From positions 930,001 to 994,000 of the forward strand of contig NZ_CALSFT010000002.1 in NCBI RefSeq assembly GCF_943736995.1: a DNA stretch of 64,000 nt, written 5' to 3'. The position numbers and the translations under genes are program-made. The notes below the pieces were generated by a model. The model did not search any database, was not told the DNA's origin, and saw nothing but the letters and a program-made list of their open reading frames with translations. Of this stretch, positions 25,708 to 36,000 are shown piece after piece. The stretch comes from Sporosarcina sp. Marseille-Q4943 (GTDB lineage Bacteria; Bacillota; Bacilli; Bacillales_A; Planococcaceae). How positions within the stretch are numbered: position 1 is the stretch's first letter; every line of letters starts with the position of its first letter.

Positions 25708-26886
25708 ATGAGTGAACAAGTACTAATGGATCTGTTAGAAGCTATTGCACTATTTTTCCTGAATCCAGTTTGGTTGGTTGCCGTAGTGGCAGCGGTTGGT
25801 TTAGGGTATTTCCGGGTGAAACGTGAGCGGCGCAGTTTCCTTGTGCGACTTCACCCCGGCTTGACGGAAATGAAAAGGGTGCTCGCCGAATCATGGCTTC
25901 CGGCGTTGATCGTATCCGTGTTAATATCGGGAATCGGTCTGTCCGTTGATGTCGGTTGGATTGTGCTCTTTTCGGCAGTCGCCATTTTGTCGATGATCTC
26001 GTTTTATTATCAGGCAGCATCACCGATCTATTTTGCAACGATTGCATTTTTCGGCTTGTATGCTCTCCAGCAATGGATTCCGGGTACCGACACTTTGGCG
26101 TATCGAGGGTGGTCGGTTGGTGACGTCGATCTGTTCGGGGACATGGCACTTACGGTTCCTGTCATTGCAGGACTTTTCCTCATAGTGGAAGGGTTCCTCG
26201 TCCGCCGGCATACTGCCGCCTATTCTTCTCCGTTCTTGACGAAGACGAACCGCGGTTTGCGGGCGGCTGCATACAAAAGCAAACGGCTTTGGCTGTTGCC
26301 GATTGTTTTTATCGTGCCAGGGGAGTTGCTGTCGGCATTCGCGCCGTATTGGCCGCAATTTACGATAGGGGCGACCGTTTTCAGTTTACTTCCGGTACCG
26401 ATCATTATCGGCTTCTCTCAAGTCGCTCGGGCAAGCTTTCCGGATGTGTTGTTCCCGAAAATTGGACAAGCGATCACCGTCATTGGGGTCGTTGTCGTTC
26501 TAGTTGGGGCATTTGCATGGTGGATGCCGATCCTCGGGTGGGCAGCTTTGATTATCGGAGTTGTCGGCAGGGTGATGCTCTCGATTATAGTCGCTGTGCG
26601 GGAACAAAAAGGCGGATTCGCTGCTGCACCACAATCGACGGGTGTCATCATAGCGGGAATTTTGCCGAACTCGCCGGGTGAAAAACTCGGATTGGTTCCA
26701 GGGGAATGCATCCGCAAGGTCAATGGCATCCAAGTGTCGAATGAAAAGGAATTGTATGATGCGATTCAAGTGAATGCAGCCCATTGCCGTCTGCAAGTGA
26801 TCGGCCGCGACGGTGAAGTGCGGCTCATGCAGCAAGTGCTCTATCGTCATGATCATCACCGGTTAGGACTGCTCGTCGTCCGTTGA
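25708..26886 (+). CDS. minJ: Division topological determinant MinJ
   Basis: A 392-residue membrane protein with about seven N-terminal membrane segments and a C-terminal PDZ domain (about 300-390, TGVIIAGILPNSPGEKLGL). Size, architecture and position after ctpB match B. subtilis MinJ (YvjD), which links DivIVA at poles and septa to MinD. The start is ATG 25708, with GGTGA a few bases upstream; TTG 25705 is adjacent and cannot be excluded. swrA, which lies between ctpB and minJ in B. subtilis, is absent. csbA follows after 25 bp. Confidence 0.88.
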   Translation: MSEQVLMDLLEAIALFFLNPVWLVAVVAAVGLGYFRVKRERRSFLVRLHPGLTEMKRVLAESWLPALIVSVLISGIGLSVDVGWIVLFSAVAILSMISFYYQAASPIYFATIAFFGLYALQQWIPGTDTLAYRGWSVGDVDLFGDMALTVPVIAGLFLIVEGFLVRRHTAAYSSPFLTKTNRGLRAAAYKSKRLWLLPIVFIVPGELLSAFAPYWPQFTIGATVFSLLPVPIIIGFSQVARASFPDVLFPKIGQAITVIGVVVVLVGAFAWWMPILGWAALIIGVVGRVMLSIIVAVREQKGGFAAAPQSTGVIIAGILPNSPGEKLGLVPGECIRKVNGIQVSNEKELYDAIQVNAAHCRLQVIGRDGEVRLMQQVLYRHDHHRLGLLVVR

Positions 26887-26911
26887 TCCTATTCGGAAGG
26901 TTTGGTGGAAA

Positions 26912-27175
26912 ATGGATATCGCCACATTGGAAACAAAATTGATGCTCGCCTTGTTCCTGCCTGGATTGCTCGTCGTGTTTTTCACACGAGTCACGTTCCA
27001 TCATCTCGTCGGGCTCGCCTTGACGATTGCGCTCATCGCGGCATCGGTTTATGCGGGTTACACGCATAACTGGATCCTGTACGCGGCGGACGCGCTTTCG
27101 CTGACGGTCGGTTTCTGGTACGCGACGCGGATGGTGAATAGGGCGAAGAGGCAAGAAGATCAGGTGGATGAATGA
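26912..27175 (+). CDS. csbA: CsbA-like small membrane protein
   Basis: An 87-residue protein with three hydrophobic segments and a basic/acidic tail, matching CsbA by pattern (ALFLPGLLVVFFTRVTFHH) and by location after minJ. In B. subtilis csbA is sigma-B-controlled and precedes uvrBA; its biochemical role is unknown. Here uvrBA does not follow, since convergent azlDC lies next. GGAAGG precedes ATG 26912. It is probably co-transcribed with minJ; no separate sigma-B promoter was recognised in the 25-bp gap. Confidence 0.82.
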   Translation: MDIATLETKLMLALFLPGLLVVFFTRVTFHHLVGLALTIALIAASVYAGYTHNWILYAADALSLTVGFWYATRMVNRAKRQEDQVDE

Positions 27176-27181
27176 ATAAGA

Positions 27182-27212
27182 AAAAGCCGCTCCGGTGATG
27201 GAGCGGCTTTTT
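27182..27212. terminator. Bidirectional terminator between csbA and azlD
   Basis: A 12-bp stem, AAAAGCCGCTCC (27182-27193) with GGAGCGGCTTTT (27200-27211), serves the converging transcripts. Confidence 0.92.
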
Positions 27213-27279
27213 GGTGATTGCGGAGGTCCGCGGGTTCGCGCAGCGTTCACACTCTTTGACGCGATTGACAAATAAAGAA

Positions 27280-27588
27280 TTACATAAATAAGCTGTAGAT
27301 AGCGAGTACGCCGATCGTGCCGAGGACGACCGGCATGACACCGCCGCCTAGAAATGCGATGAGAAAGGCTGTCGCAGCGCCGATGACGCCGAACAGGATG
27401 TTGCCTTCCTGGACGAAAATGATCGCCGGGAAGATGAGCGCCCCGAGTACGGCGTAAGGAATGTTGCTGAGCACGCCGCTAACGATCGGGGGCAGCTCCT
27501 TTCCATCGAGGAATGTGAGAGGCACCATTCGTGGGATGTAGGTGACGATCGCCATTCCGAAAAGCATCCACCAATATGTCGGTCCCAT
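27280..27588 (-). CDS. azlD: AzlD-family branched-chain amino acid export subunit
   Basis: A 102-residue protein with three or four membrane segments, of the AzlD family, which pairs with AzlC. MGPTYWWMLFGMAIVTYIPRMVPLTFL is the family N-terminus pattern. The ATG (27588-27586) overlaps the azlC stop by one base (TAATG), so the two subunits are made together. In B. subtilis, AzlCD overproduction gives azaleucine resistance through branched-chain amino acid export. No Lrp-type regulator (azlB) lies next to it here. Confidence 0.92.
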   Translation of the reverse strand: MGPTYWWMLFGMAIVTYIPRMVPLTFLDGKELPPIVSGVLSNIPYAVLGALIFPAIIFVQEGNILFGVIGAATAFLIAFLGGGVMPVVLGTIGVLAIYSLFM

Positions 27589-28310
27589 TAGTATCCCTCC
27601 TTTTCCTTGTGCAGGACGTGAGCGTTTTTGCCGCGCCGTGCATAGATGACTTCAATGAGTATCGCCGAACCGAGCGTCGAGACGAGGATCGCCCAGCCGG
27701 TGGAAAGCAGGTCGCCGATATAGATGATGCAGTGGATGGCGGCTGCGACGGCAGCGAGCATGACGACTTTTCGGTTCCCTTTCATGGCGGGCACAAGCAG
27801 GCCGATGAACATGGCGTACAGGGCAATGGACATGGCAACTTGCAGGAATTCGGGCAGAGTGGCGCCGACAAGGTGGCCGGCTATTGTGAAGATGACCCAG
27901 CTGCCGTAGGCGATGATTGTTACGCCGAAAGCATAGGCAGTCGGGATTTTCCCTTCTTTTCCTGTCGCCAGAACGGAGAACGATTCGTCTGTGATGCCGA
28001 ATGAGTAGATCGCCTTCACCCATTTCGGCGCGCGATGCATCTTTTCATTCAGCGAAGCCGTCATTAGGAAGTGGCGGATGTTAACGATGAATGTGTTGAT
28101 GACGATCGTGAATGGGTCAACTCCGAATGAGATCAGATTGAGCGATATGTATTGGGCTGCACCGGCGTAGACGAATATACTCATGGCGGTCGCTTCGATG
28201 AGAGAGAGGCCGGTTGTTTTGGCGAGCAATCCGAATGTGAGGGCGATCGGGAAGTAGCCGATTGCGATACTGAGTCCCGCTTTCAGGCCGGCAATGAATT
28301 GATTTTTCAT
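27588..28310 (-). CDS. azlC: AzlC-family branched-chain amino acid exporter
   Basis: A 240-residue polytopic protein of the AzlC family. Conserved features include GLSIAIGYFPIALTFGLLA near the N-terminus and YAGAAQYISLNLI near residue 50, plus about five membrane segments. With AzlD it forms an exporter for branched-chain amino acids or their toxic analogues. It is divergent from the TVP38-type gene, with a 152-bp region between the two starts. The operon is convergent with csbA, with a shared terminator. Confidence 0.93.
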   Translation of the reverse strand: MKNQFIAGLKAGLSIAIGYFPIALTFGLLAKTTGLSLIEATAMSIFVYAGAAQYISLNLISFGVDPFTIVINTFIVNIRHFLMTASLNEKMHRAPKWVKAIYSFGITDESFSVLATGKEGKIPTAYAFGVTIIAYGSWVIFTIAGHLVGATLPEFLQVAMSIALYAMFIGLLVPAMKGNRKVVMLAAVAAAIHCIIYIGDLLSTGWAILVSTLGSAILIEVIYARRGKNAHVLHKEKEGY

Positions 28311-28462
28311 GAGCTGTCACATCTTTCTAAATATGTATGATTGAAATTATACTATATTTTGACGTTTTGGTGTTATTCTATAAGGGAAAAGGGAATATTC
28401 GAGAGTATATATTAATAGCAGGGATCGGATAGGTCGATTGTTGATAGGCGAGGGTGTTGCAC

Positions 28463-29086
28463 ATGGATGAATGGTTAGATGTTGATAAGATTGTTGAATT
28501 GTCGGGGCAGTATAAGGCGTTGGGGCCGTTTATCGGTCTGCTTTTGCCTTTCATCGAGTCCTTTTTGCCTTTTTTGCCGCTGTTTGTGTTCGTGTTTGCG
28601 AATGCGGGCGCTTATGGGCTTTGGTACGGTTTCATTTTGTCGTGGGCGGGTACCGTTGCGGGTTCGTATGTCGTGTTTCTGATTGTCCGGAATTATGGCC
28701 GTAACCGCTTTTTGCGCTTTTTGACGAGGAATGCGCGTGTGCAGCAACTCATCGGCTGGGTGGAGCGGAACGGGTTCGGACCGCTATTTCTGCTCATCTG
28801 TTTTCCGTTTACGCCTTCCGCGCTTGTGAATCTAGTGGCGGGCTTGTCGAATATGAAGAAGAAGAACTACTTGGTTATATTAATGGCGGGGAAGTTCGTC
28901 ATGATTTTCACAATCAGCTTTATCGGTCATGATTTGAAGGCGCTGTTCACGCAACCTGTGCGGACGGGAATAGTCGCCGGGATCATCGTTCTGTTATGGG
29001 GTGTAGGGAAGTGGCTGGAGAAGCGGCTCGACCGGAAAGTGGAAGAGGAATCGAGTTCGATTTTTCAAGAGGAAGAGAAAGATTGA
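28463..29086 (+). CDS. TVP38/TMEM64 (DedA-like VTT domain) membrane protein
   Basis: A 207-residue membrane protein of the SNARE-associated/VTT family. Markers are the re-entrant segment FIESFLPFLPLFVFVFANAG (about 34-53), GRNRFLRFL, and CFPFTPSALVNLVAGLSNM (about 113-131). Such proteins are linked to lipid scrambling and undecaprenyl or phosphatidylethanolamine flipping in related families; the role of this subgroup is unknown. ATG 28463 follows GGCGAGGG; the earlier GTG and TTG codons fall within that site. The acidic C-terminus ends just before a 20-bp tandem repeat array. Confidence 0.85.
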   Translation: MDEWLDVDKIVELSGQYKALGPFIGLLLPFIESFLPFLPLFVFVFANAGAYGLWYGFILSWAGTVAGSYVVFLIVRNYGRNRFLRFLTRNARVQQLIGWVERNGFGPLFLLICFPFTPSALVNLVAGLSNMKKKNYLVILMAGKFVMIFTISFIGHDLKALFTQPVRTGIVAGIIVLLWGVGKWLEKRLDRKVEEESSSIFQEEEKD

Positions 29087-29090
29087 GTAG

Positions 29091-29230
29091 TTATGCGTGA
29101 ATTTCTCCGTTTATGCGTGAGTTTAGCGCGTTATGCGTGAGAAATCGGATTTATGCGCAATTGCAGCGGTTTATGCGTTTTTTTAACGGTTTATGCGTGA
29201 ATAAATGCATTTATGCGTGTTTCGTGGACC
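29091..29230. repeat. Seven-unit degenerate 20-bp tandem array
   Basis: The gap 29087-29573 has no gene. Units start at 29091, 29111, 29131, 29151, 29171, 29191 and 29211, an exact 20-bp period. Each begins TTATGCG, usually followed by TGA, then about ten variable bases that often end in CGGT or CGG. The array begins 5 bp after the stop codon of the TVP38-type gene. Confidence 0.9.
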
Positions 29231-29303
29231 GCGGGGGTATTTCAATCCGGGGTTCAGCTCGTCGCGCTGGATGCATTTTACAAATCAATGAATCAATTAA
29301 ATC

Positions 29304-29430
29304 ACTTGCGCCTTGGCGTAAGTGCGTCCAGATTTTGAATTGCGCTTGCGCAATTAACTCCTTTCAAAATCTGTGACATCCGCCGGGGGCATTAACTTAA
29401 TTCAGCAGGGTGTTCCCTGCTAAGTTAATT
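29304..29430. repeat. Structured intergenic element upstream of addB with nested hairpins
   Basis: Four pairings are seen: ACTTGCGCC/GGCGTAAGT (29304-29323); CAGATTTTGA (29329-29338) with TCAAAATCTG (29364-29373), enclosing AATTGCGC/GCGCAATT (29338-29355); and ATTAACTT...AAGTTAAT (29391-29429) around AGCAGGG/CCCTGCT. No T-run follows, so it is not a plain terminator. It may be a REP-like repeat or a structured RNA. Confidence 0.7.
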
Positions 29431-29573
29431 GAAAATCTAGTATTTATCCCGCATCCTATAGAAGTGAAAGACTCCAGCTAAATTAAGTTAATAGTTCCTG
29501 TCCTCCTAAACTTTCGGTACAATGAAGGGAAGGATGATAGGAATTTTTATTTTGCAGGAAGGGGGAAAGTGCC

Positions 29574-32500
29574 ATGACATTGCGTTTTGTGACCGGACGA
29601 GCCGGGACGGGGAAGACAACGGTCATTGAGCGGGAGATTGCAGCGGAGCTTGAACGGGAACCATTGGGGCCAGCAGTCATCCTGATCGTGCCAGATCAGA
29701 TGTCGTATTCCATGGAACTGAGCTTGTCGGTGAATTTCGGCCTGAATGGATTGATCCGCGCGCAAGTTTCCACTTTCAAGCGGCTTGCGTGGCGGGTGCT
29801 CCAGGAAACAGGCGGCATTACGCGGAAGGAAGTCGACGGGTTCGGGTACAGGATGCTCGTGCGGAGTGTGCTGGAGGAGAACCGGGAGGAGCTGAAGCTG
29901 TTCAAGCAAGCTGCGAATAAGCGGGGCTTCACGGAAAAAATCGGCGATCTCATGAAAGAGTTCAGCCGCTATTGCCTCGACCGGGAAACGTTGGCCGAGT
30001 TCCGCCAACAACTGGCTACAGCGGATGCCCCGAGGACTTTGCAGGACAAAGTGAGCGATCTTTCATTGTTGCTCTCGAAAATCGAGGAGCGCCTCGGCAC
30101 GTCCTATGTCGACAGTGAAGGGCATTTGGCGTTGTTGGCGTCCCAAATCAAACACTCGGAACTTATAAAAGGCGCACATATTTATATAGATGGATTTGAA
30201 AGTTTCACAGCGAGGGAATATGAAATCATCACCGAACTGATGAAACATGGCAATCGGGTGACGGTCGTCTTGCCGATGGAATCCGATTTGTCGGGGCATG
30301 CGGATCATGAGCTGTTCTTCAATCCTGTCCGCACGTCATTGAAGCTCCGGGAGATTGCGCGCAATGAAGCGGTCGACATCGAAGAGGGAATTCACATGAG
30401 TGTACCTCTCCGGTTCAAAAATGACGAGCTGCGCCATTTCGAGAACGAGTTCGAGAAATATCCTCCGAAGGAAAGGCCTTCTGAAGCGGCGGTTTCCTTG
30501 ATTGAAGCGACGGACCGGCGTGCGGAAATCCATGCAGTGGCTAGAAAAATCCGCGAACTCGTCATGAAGGGTGGACGGTATAAGGAGATTTCGATTTTAT
30601 ACCGGCAGCCGGATAAATACGATGAACTCATTGAAACGATATTTTCACAATACGATGTCCCGGTCTTCATTAGCCGGAAAAAGCCGATGCTCCACCATCC
30701 GCTTATCGAATTTACAAGGTCCGTCCTTGAAGCGGTAACGTCGGGTTGGTCATATGAATCGGTATTCCGCGCGGTGAAGACGGATCTGTTCTTTCCGCAT
30801 CGGGAAGATAAGCTCCTTTGGCGGGAGCGCGCGGATCGTCTGGAAAATTACGTACTTGCGAATGGAATCTACGGCAATCGGTGGTTTGATGAAGCCAGGT
30901 GGAAAGTGAAGCGATATCGTGGTTTGGAATTGCATACGACCGTGCAGACCGATGAGGAACTGGAGTTGGAGCGGGAGCTGCATTTGATTCGCGATCTGAT
31001 CCGGGAGCCGCTTGCACAGTTCGAAGGCAGGCTGAAGCGTTCGAAAAATGGACGGGATGTCGCAGAGTCGCTCTTTTTATTCATGGAATCGCTGCAAGTA
31101 TTCGATAAGATCATCGACTTGCGGGCAGAGGAGGAGCGTGCGGGCCGTCTGTTGAACGCGACTGAGCATGAACAGGCTTGGGATTCATGGATCAATGTCC
31201 TTGACCAGTTTGTCCTCATGTTCGGGGACAAGGAGATGGAGCTGAAGGAAGCCGCGCGCATTTTGGATGAAGGGTTCGATACGCTTGAATTCACCCGCAT
31301 TCCGCCGTCACTCGATCAAGTGACGGTGACGACGATCGAGCTCGCGAGTCTCATGGAAATTGAGGTTGGCTTCGTCATCGGTGTCAATGACGGCGTCCTG
31401 CCTCAACGGATCGATGCCGAGGGGATTTTATCCGACTCTGACCGGGAATGGTTCGCGATGAGCGGACTGGAGCTTGCCCCATCTTCGAAAATGAAGCTCA
31501 TGGATGAATCGTATATGGCATACCGTGCGTTCACTTCGGCGAGGGAAAAGCTTTTCATTTCGTATCCAATTGCGGATGAGGAAGGGAAGTCGCTTTTGCC
31601 TTCGCTATACATCCCTCGCATCCAGCAACTATTACCAGGGATCGGGCTGCAGTTGGCGGTGTCGGATCTGTCCGAATTGCTGAATGAAGAGGAGCAAGCT
31701 GATTATATTATCCACCCTCGTACAGCGCTCCCTTACGTATCGATGAAAGTGAAGGAAGCGGAGCAGACGAGCGAGCTTGCAGCCGAATGGCGTGCAGTTC
31801 TCGCATATTACGAGGATGACCCATTATGGTCGTCCGTCTTGCAATACATTACGAAGCCGCTGATGGACCGCAATGAAACGGAGCGGCTCGCGCCAGCTAT
31901 TACGGAAGGCTTGTATGGCAAGACATTCGTCTCGAGCGTATCAAGAATCGAATCGTATTACAGCTGCCCGTTCCAGCATTTCGCTTCTTACGGGCTCGGG
32001 CTGCAAGAGCGGATGGAATTTACACTCGAGGCGCCATCGATCGGCGATCTGTTCCATGCTGCGCTGAAATGGGTTTCGGATGAAATGAACCGGACGGGAA
32101 GGTCATGGACGGAGTTGTCGAAGGAGCAATGCTGGCAATTGGCGCGGGACGCGATGGAGCATATTGCGCCGATGTTCTTCAACCGCATTTTACTTTCGAC
32201 GAGCCGCTATCATTATATTCGCCGGAAACTGACGCATATCGTGACACGCACGATTTTTGCGCTCGGCAAACAAGCGACAAAAAGCATGTTCCGTCCGATT
32301 GCCATCGAAGCGGCATTCGGACCGGGTGAGCAGCTGCCACCTCTTGAAATTCCGCTCCGCCGTGGGAATCAAATGAATTTACGCGGCAGGATCGACCGGG
32401 TCGATGCGACGGAAATCGACGGAAAGAATTATGTGCGGATCGTCGACTACAAGTCATCTTCCAAGCAGCTGGATCTGACAGACGTCTATTACGGCATCTC

Positions 32501-33065
32501 CTTGCAGATGCTGACGTATCTCGATGTCGCCGTCGAGCATGCGGAGGAGTGGATCGGGTTCAAGGCGGATCCCGCTGGAGTGCTTTACTTGCATGTCCAT
32601 AACCCGATGATCCGCACGGAGCTCGAGCTGACAGAAGATTTGATTGAAGAAGAGATATTGAAATCCTATAAAATGAGAGGCTATTTGCTCGATGATCCCG
32701 AGGTCGTCATGGGGATGGATGCGCAGCTCGGCAAGTCGTCGACTGTCATTCCGGCCGCATTGAAGACGGACGGGACATTTACGAAAGCTTCAAAAGTGCT
32801 GTCGCCGGATGATCTGCAAGTCGTCCGGAAGTTCGTGAGACAGCGTCACCAGCAGGCAGGAGATGGAATGCTTGCGGGGGATGCCCGGGTGTATCCGTAC
32901 CGGTTGAAGGATAAAATGCCGTGCCAATATTGCTCGTATCGTTCGGTATGCCAGTTCGACCCGACGAATCCCGAGCAGAAATACCGGCACTATGAAAGCT
33001 TAAACCCGGAACAATCCCTTGAAATGATGCGGAAGGATGTGAATGATGATGAACATTCCAGTTAA
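29574..33065 (+). CDS. addB: ATP-dependent helicase/nuclease subunit B (AddB)
   Basis: An 1163-residue AddB, partner of AddA in the complex that resects double-strand breaks and recognises Chi. The Walker A-like GRAGTGKT is at 8-15. The C-terminal RecB-type nuclease has GRIDRVD and IVDYKSS. The iron-sulfur cluster is held by C798 in YYSCPF and C1117, C1120 and C1126 in CQYCSYRSVC, the expected C...CxxCxxxxxC arrangement. The RBS is GGAAGGGGGAAAG before ATG 29574. It overlaps addA by 23 bp. A possible -10, TACAAT (29518-29523), lies upstream but without a clear -35. Confidence 0.97.
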   Translation: MTLRFVTGRAGTGKTTVIEREIAAELEREPLGPAVILIVPDQMSYSMELSLSVNFGLNGLIRAQVSTFKRLAWRVLQETGGITRKEVDGFGYRMLVRSVLEENREELKLFKQAANKRGFTEKIGDLMKEFSRYCLDRETLAEFRQQLATADAPRTLQDKVSDLSLLLSKIEERLGTSYVDSEGHLALLASQIKHSELIKGAHIYIDGFESFTAREYEIITELMKHGNRVTVVLPMESDLSGHADHELFFNPVRTSLKLREIARNEAVDIEEGIHMSVPLRFKNDELRHFENEFEKYPPKERPSEAAVSLIEATDRRAEIHAVARKIRELVMKGGRYKEISILYRQPDKYDELIETIFSQYDVPVFISRKKPMLHHPLIEFTRSVLEAVTSGWSYESVFRAVKTDLFFPHREDKLLWRERADRLENYVLANGIYGNRWFDEARWKVKRYRGLELHTTVQTDEELELERELHLIRDLIREPLAQFEGRLKRSKNGRDVAESLFLFMESLQVFDKIIDLRAEEERAGRLLNATEHEQAWDSWINVLDQFVLMFGDKEMELKEAARILDEGFDTLEFTRIPPSLDQVTVTTIELASLMEIEVGFVIGVNDGVLPQRIDAEGILSDSDREWFAMSGLELAPSSKMKLMDESYMAYRAFTSAREKLFISYPIADEEGKSLLPSLYIPRIQQLLPGIGLQLAVSDLSELLNEEEQADYIIHPRTALPYVSMKVKEAEQTSELAAEWRAVLAYYEDDPLWSSVLQYITKPLMDRNETERLAPAITEGLYGKTFVSSVSRIESYYSCPFQHFASYGLGLQERMEFTLEAPSIGDLFHAALKWVSDEMNRTGRSWTELSKEQCWQLARDAMEHIAPMFFNRILLSTSRYHYIRRKLTHIVTRTIFALGKQATKSMFRPIAIEAAFGPGEQLPPLEIPLRRGNQMNLRGRIDRVDATEIDGKNYVRIVDYKSSSKQLDLTDVYYGISLQMLTYLDVAVEHAEEWIGFKADPAGVLYLHVHNPMIRTELELTEDLIEEEILKSYKMRGYLLDDPEVVMGMDAQLGKSSTVIPAALKTDGTFTKASKVLSPDDLQVVRKFVRQRHQQAGDGMLAGDARVYPYRLKDKMPCQYCSYRSVCQFDPTNPEQKYRHYESLNPEQSLEMMRKDVNDDEHSS

Positions 33066-36000
33066 ACCGGCGGACGTGACGTTCACGGACGCCCAGTGGA
33101 AGGCGATATGGGCATCCGGGAAAGATGTGCTCGTCTCGGCTGCGGCCGGTTCCGGGAAGACGAAGGTGCTCATTACACGGATGATTGAGAAAGTGTTGAG
33201 CGAGCACAATCCGATCGATGTGGACGAATTGCTCGTCGTCACATTCACAAATGCCGCGGCTGCAGAAATGCGACACCGGATGGCAGAAGCATTGGAAGAG
33301 GCGATTGCCGAAAATCCTGGCTCCATCCATTTGAGAAGACAGTTAAGCCTATTGAATAAAGCGCAGATTTCCACATTGCACTCGTTCTGTCTAAACGTCG
33401 TCCGCCAATATGCATACTTGATCGACATCGATCCGGGGTTCCGCATCGCGGATAGCACGGAAGCAGCATTGCTGCGCGATGATACGATCGGTGAAGTGCT
33501 TGAGGATGCTTATAACGCAGACAATCCGGAAGCGATGTACCGGCTTGCAGACAGCTTCACATCGGACAGGAACGACCAGTCGATCGAGACGCTCATCGAC
33601 AGGTTGTACGACTATTCGCGGGTGCATCCGTCACCAGAAAGATGGCTACGAATGATTCCTATGCAATATGAGTTGGATGACGATGTGACGATCGACGAAC
33701 TCGATTTCATCGGCCCGTTGAAAACTGCGATCCGCCATACGCTTGAGGAAGCAATCCATCTGACAGAAGATATGAAGCGGATTGCATTAATGCCTGAAGG
33801 TCCCGAGCCGTTAGCTGCTACAGCTGATGCGGATCTGCAATGGATCCGGGAGGCGAAGCGGCGGGTAGAAGAAGGAACATGGGAAGAGACGTATGCGTTT
33901 TTCGGGTCGCTCACATGGGTGAAGGCGGGCACGATCCGGAAAAACACATGCGATGAGGAATTGGCGAAACGGGCGAAATCGCTCCGGGATTCCGTGAAGA
34001 AAATCGTCAATTCATTGAAAGAGTCGTATTTTACAAGGACACCGAAGCGTCTACTGGATGAAATCCGTCTCATGGCGCCGATGATGCATACGCTTGTCGA
34101 ACTCGTCATCGATTTTGGGAAGCGGTACGGAGAAGTCAAGATGGACCGCGGACTCGTCGATTTCTCGGATCTTGAGCATTTCGCGCTGCAGATCCTTGCG
34201 GCGGAGAAGGACGGGGAGCTTGTGCCGTCCGATATCGCGGTCGATTATTTGAACAGGTTCGCGGAAGTCCTCGTCGATGAATACCAGGACGTCAATCTGC
34301 TACAAGAGGCGATCATTCAGCTCGTGAAGCGTGGCAGCGAGGCGGACGGGAATTTGTTTATGGTCGGTGACGTGAAACAATCGATTTATCGTTTTAGATT
34401 GGCGGAACCTGGGTTATTTCTTGGGAAATACAATCGATTTACGTCGGATGATGGAGAAAATGGTCTGAAAATCGATTTAAATGCCAACTTCCGAAGCCGG
34501 AAGGAAGTATTGGATGCGACGAATTTCATCTTCTCCCAAGTGATGGGGGAGCGGGTCGGCGAAGTCGAATACGATGAAGCCGCCGCTTTGAAATACGGCG
34601 CCCGTTATCCGGAAAAGGAAACGCCTGCCGCGTTGACGTTGTTATACGAGGCGGACGAAGATGATATCGAAGATGAGGCGACGGAGCTGACAGGGCAAAG
34701 CTTGAAAAGCTCTCAGGCAGAAGCAAGGTATATGATTCGGAGAATTAAAGAGTTGATGGCTTCGGGCGCAGAAGTGACAGATGCGTTCACGGATAAAAGG
34801 CGTCCTCTCGAATACCGGGATATCGTCATCCTTATGCGCTCGATGACGTGGTCAGGAGAAATCGCCGAAGAGTTCAAGCTTGCGGGCATCCCGATCTACG
34901 CGGAATTGTCGCGCGGCTATTTCGAGGCGATCGAAGTGATGATCATGCTCAACACGCTCCGTGTCATTGACAACCCGTATCAGGATATCCCGCTCGCGTC
35001 AGTCCTTCGTGCACCATTCGTCGGCATGACGGAAAACGAGTTGGCGCAAGTACGGCTCGCCGCAAAAAACAAGCCGTTTTACGAAGCGCTGAAACTGTTC
35101 ATGGCGACAGGCGGAGCGGGAATTGCCGCGGAAACGCAAGTGAAATTGCAACGGTTCTTCCTCATGTTCGAGGACTGGCGCAATCTCGCTCGGCGGGGTT
35201 CGTTGTCGGAGCTCATTTGGCAAGTGTATGCCGATACGCATTACTATGAAATGGTTGGCGCGATGCCGAATGGGAAGCAAAGGCAAGCGAATTTGCGCGC
35301 GCTGCATGACCGAGCCATCGATTATGAGAAGACGTCCTTCCGCGGGCTTTTCCGTTTCCTTCGGTTCATCGACCGGATGCAGAAGCGTGGAGATGATCTC
35401 GGTGCTGCCCGTTACGTAAGTGAAACGGAGGATGTCGTCCGGATCATGACGATCCACTCGTCGAAAGGGCTTGAATTCCCGTACGTGTTCGTAGCGGGAG
35501 CAGGCAGGCAATTCAATAAGATGGACTTCAATGAACCTTATTTATTCGACCAGCATTTCGGCTTGGCGGTAAAGGCGATCGACCCGGAGCTGCGCATTAC
35601 GTATACATCCCTTCCGTTTTTAGCGATGAAAGAGAAGAAGGAGCTCGAAATGCGGGCGGAGGAGATGCGCGTGCTCTACGTGGCGATGACGAGGGCGAAG
35701 GAGCATCTTGAATTGATTGCCACCATTAAAGATATTGAAAAGTCGATCGGCAGTTGGCAAGATGCGCAACTTATCGAGGCGGGCGAAATGCTTCCGGAAT
35801 ATACACGATCTCGTGCAAACGGCTATTTGGATTGGATCGGTCCTGCCATTGCACGCCATCCGGATTTCGAGAAATTCGGTTTCATGTATGGCGGCCGTTC
35901 CGTCGATGATCCGTCGAAGTGGGAAATAACGGCGTATCCTGTTTCTTCTTTCTTGACGATGGAAGAACAAGAGGAGGAAACCGTTGACAGACCGGCACCG

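Noticed and set aside
27576..28004. 142-codon frame antisense to azlC
   Set aside because: Shadow of a well-supported azlC; no SD or recognisable domain.
29091..29230. CRISPR array or plasmid-type origin iterons
   Set aside because: There are no unique spacers of constant length and no replication or cas gene nearby; kept as an unexplained tandem array.
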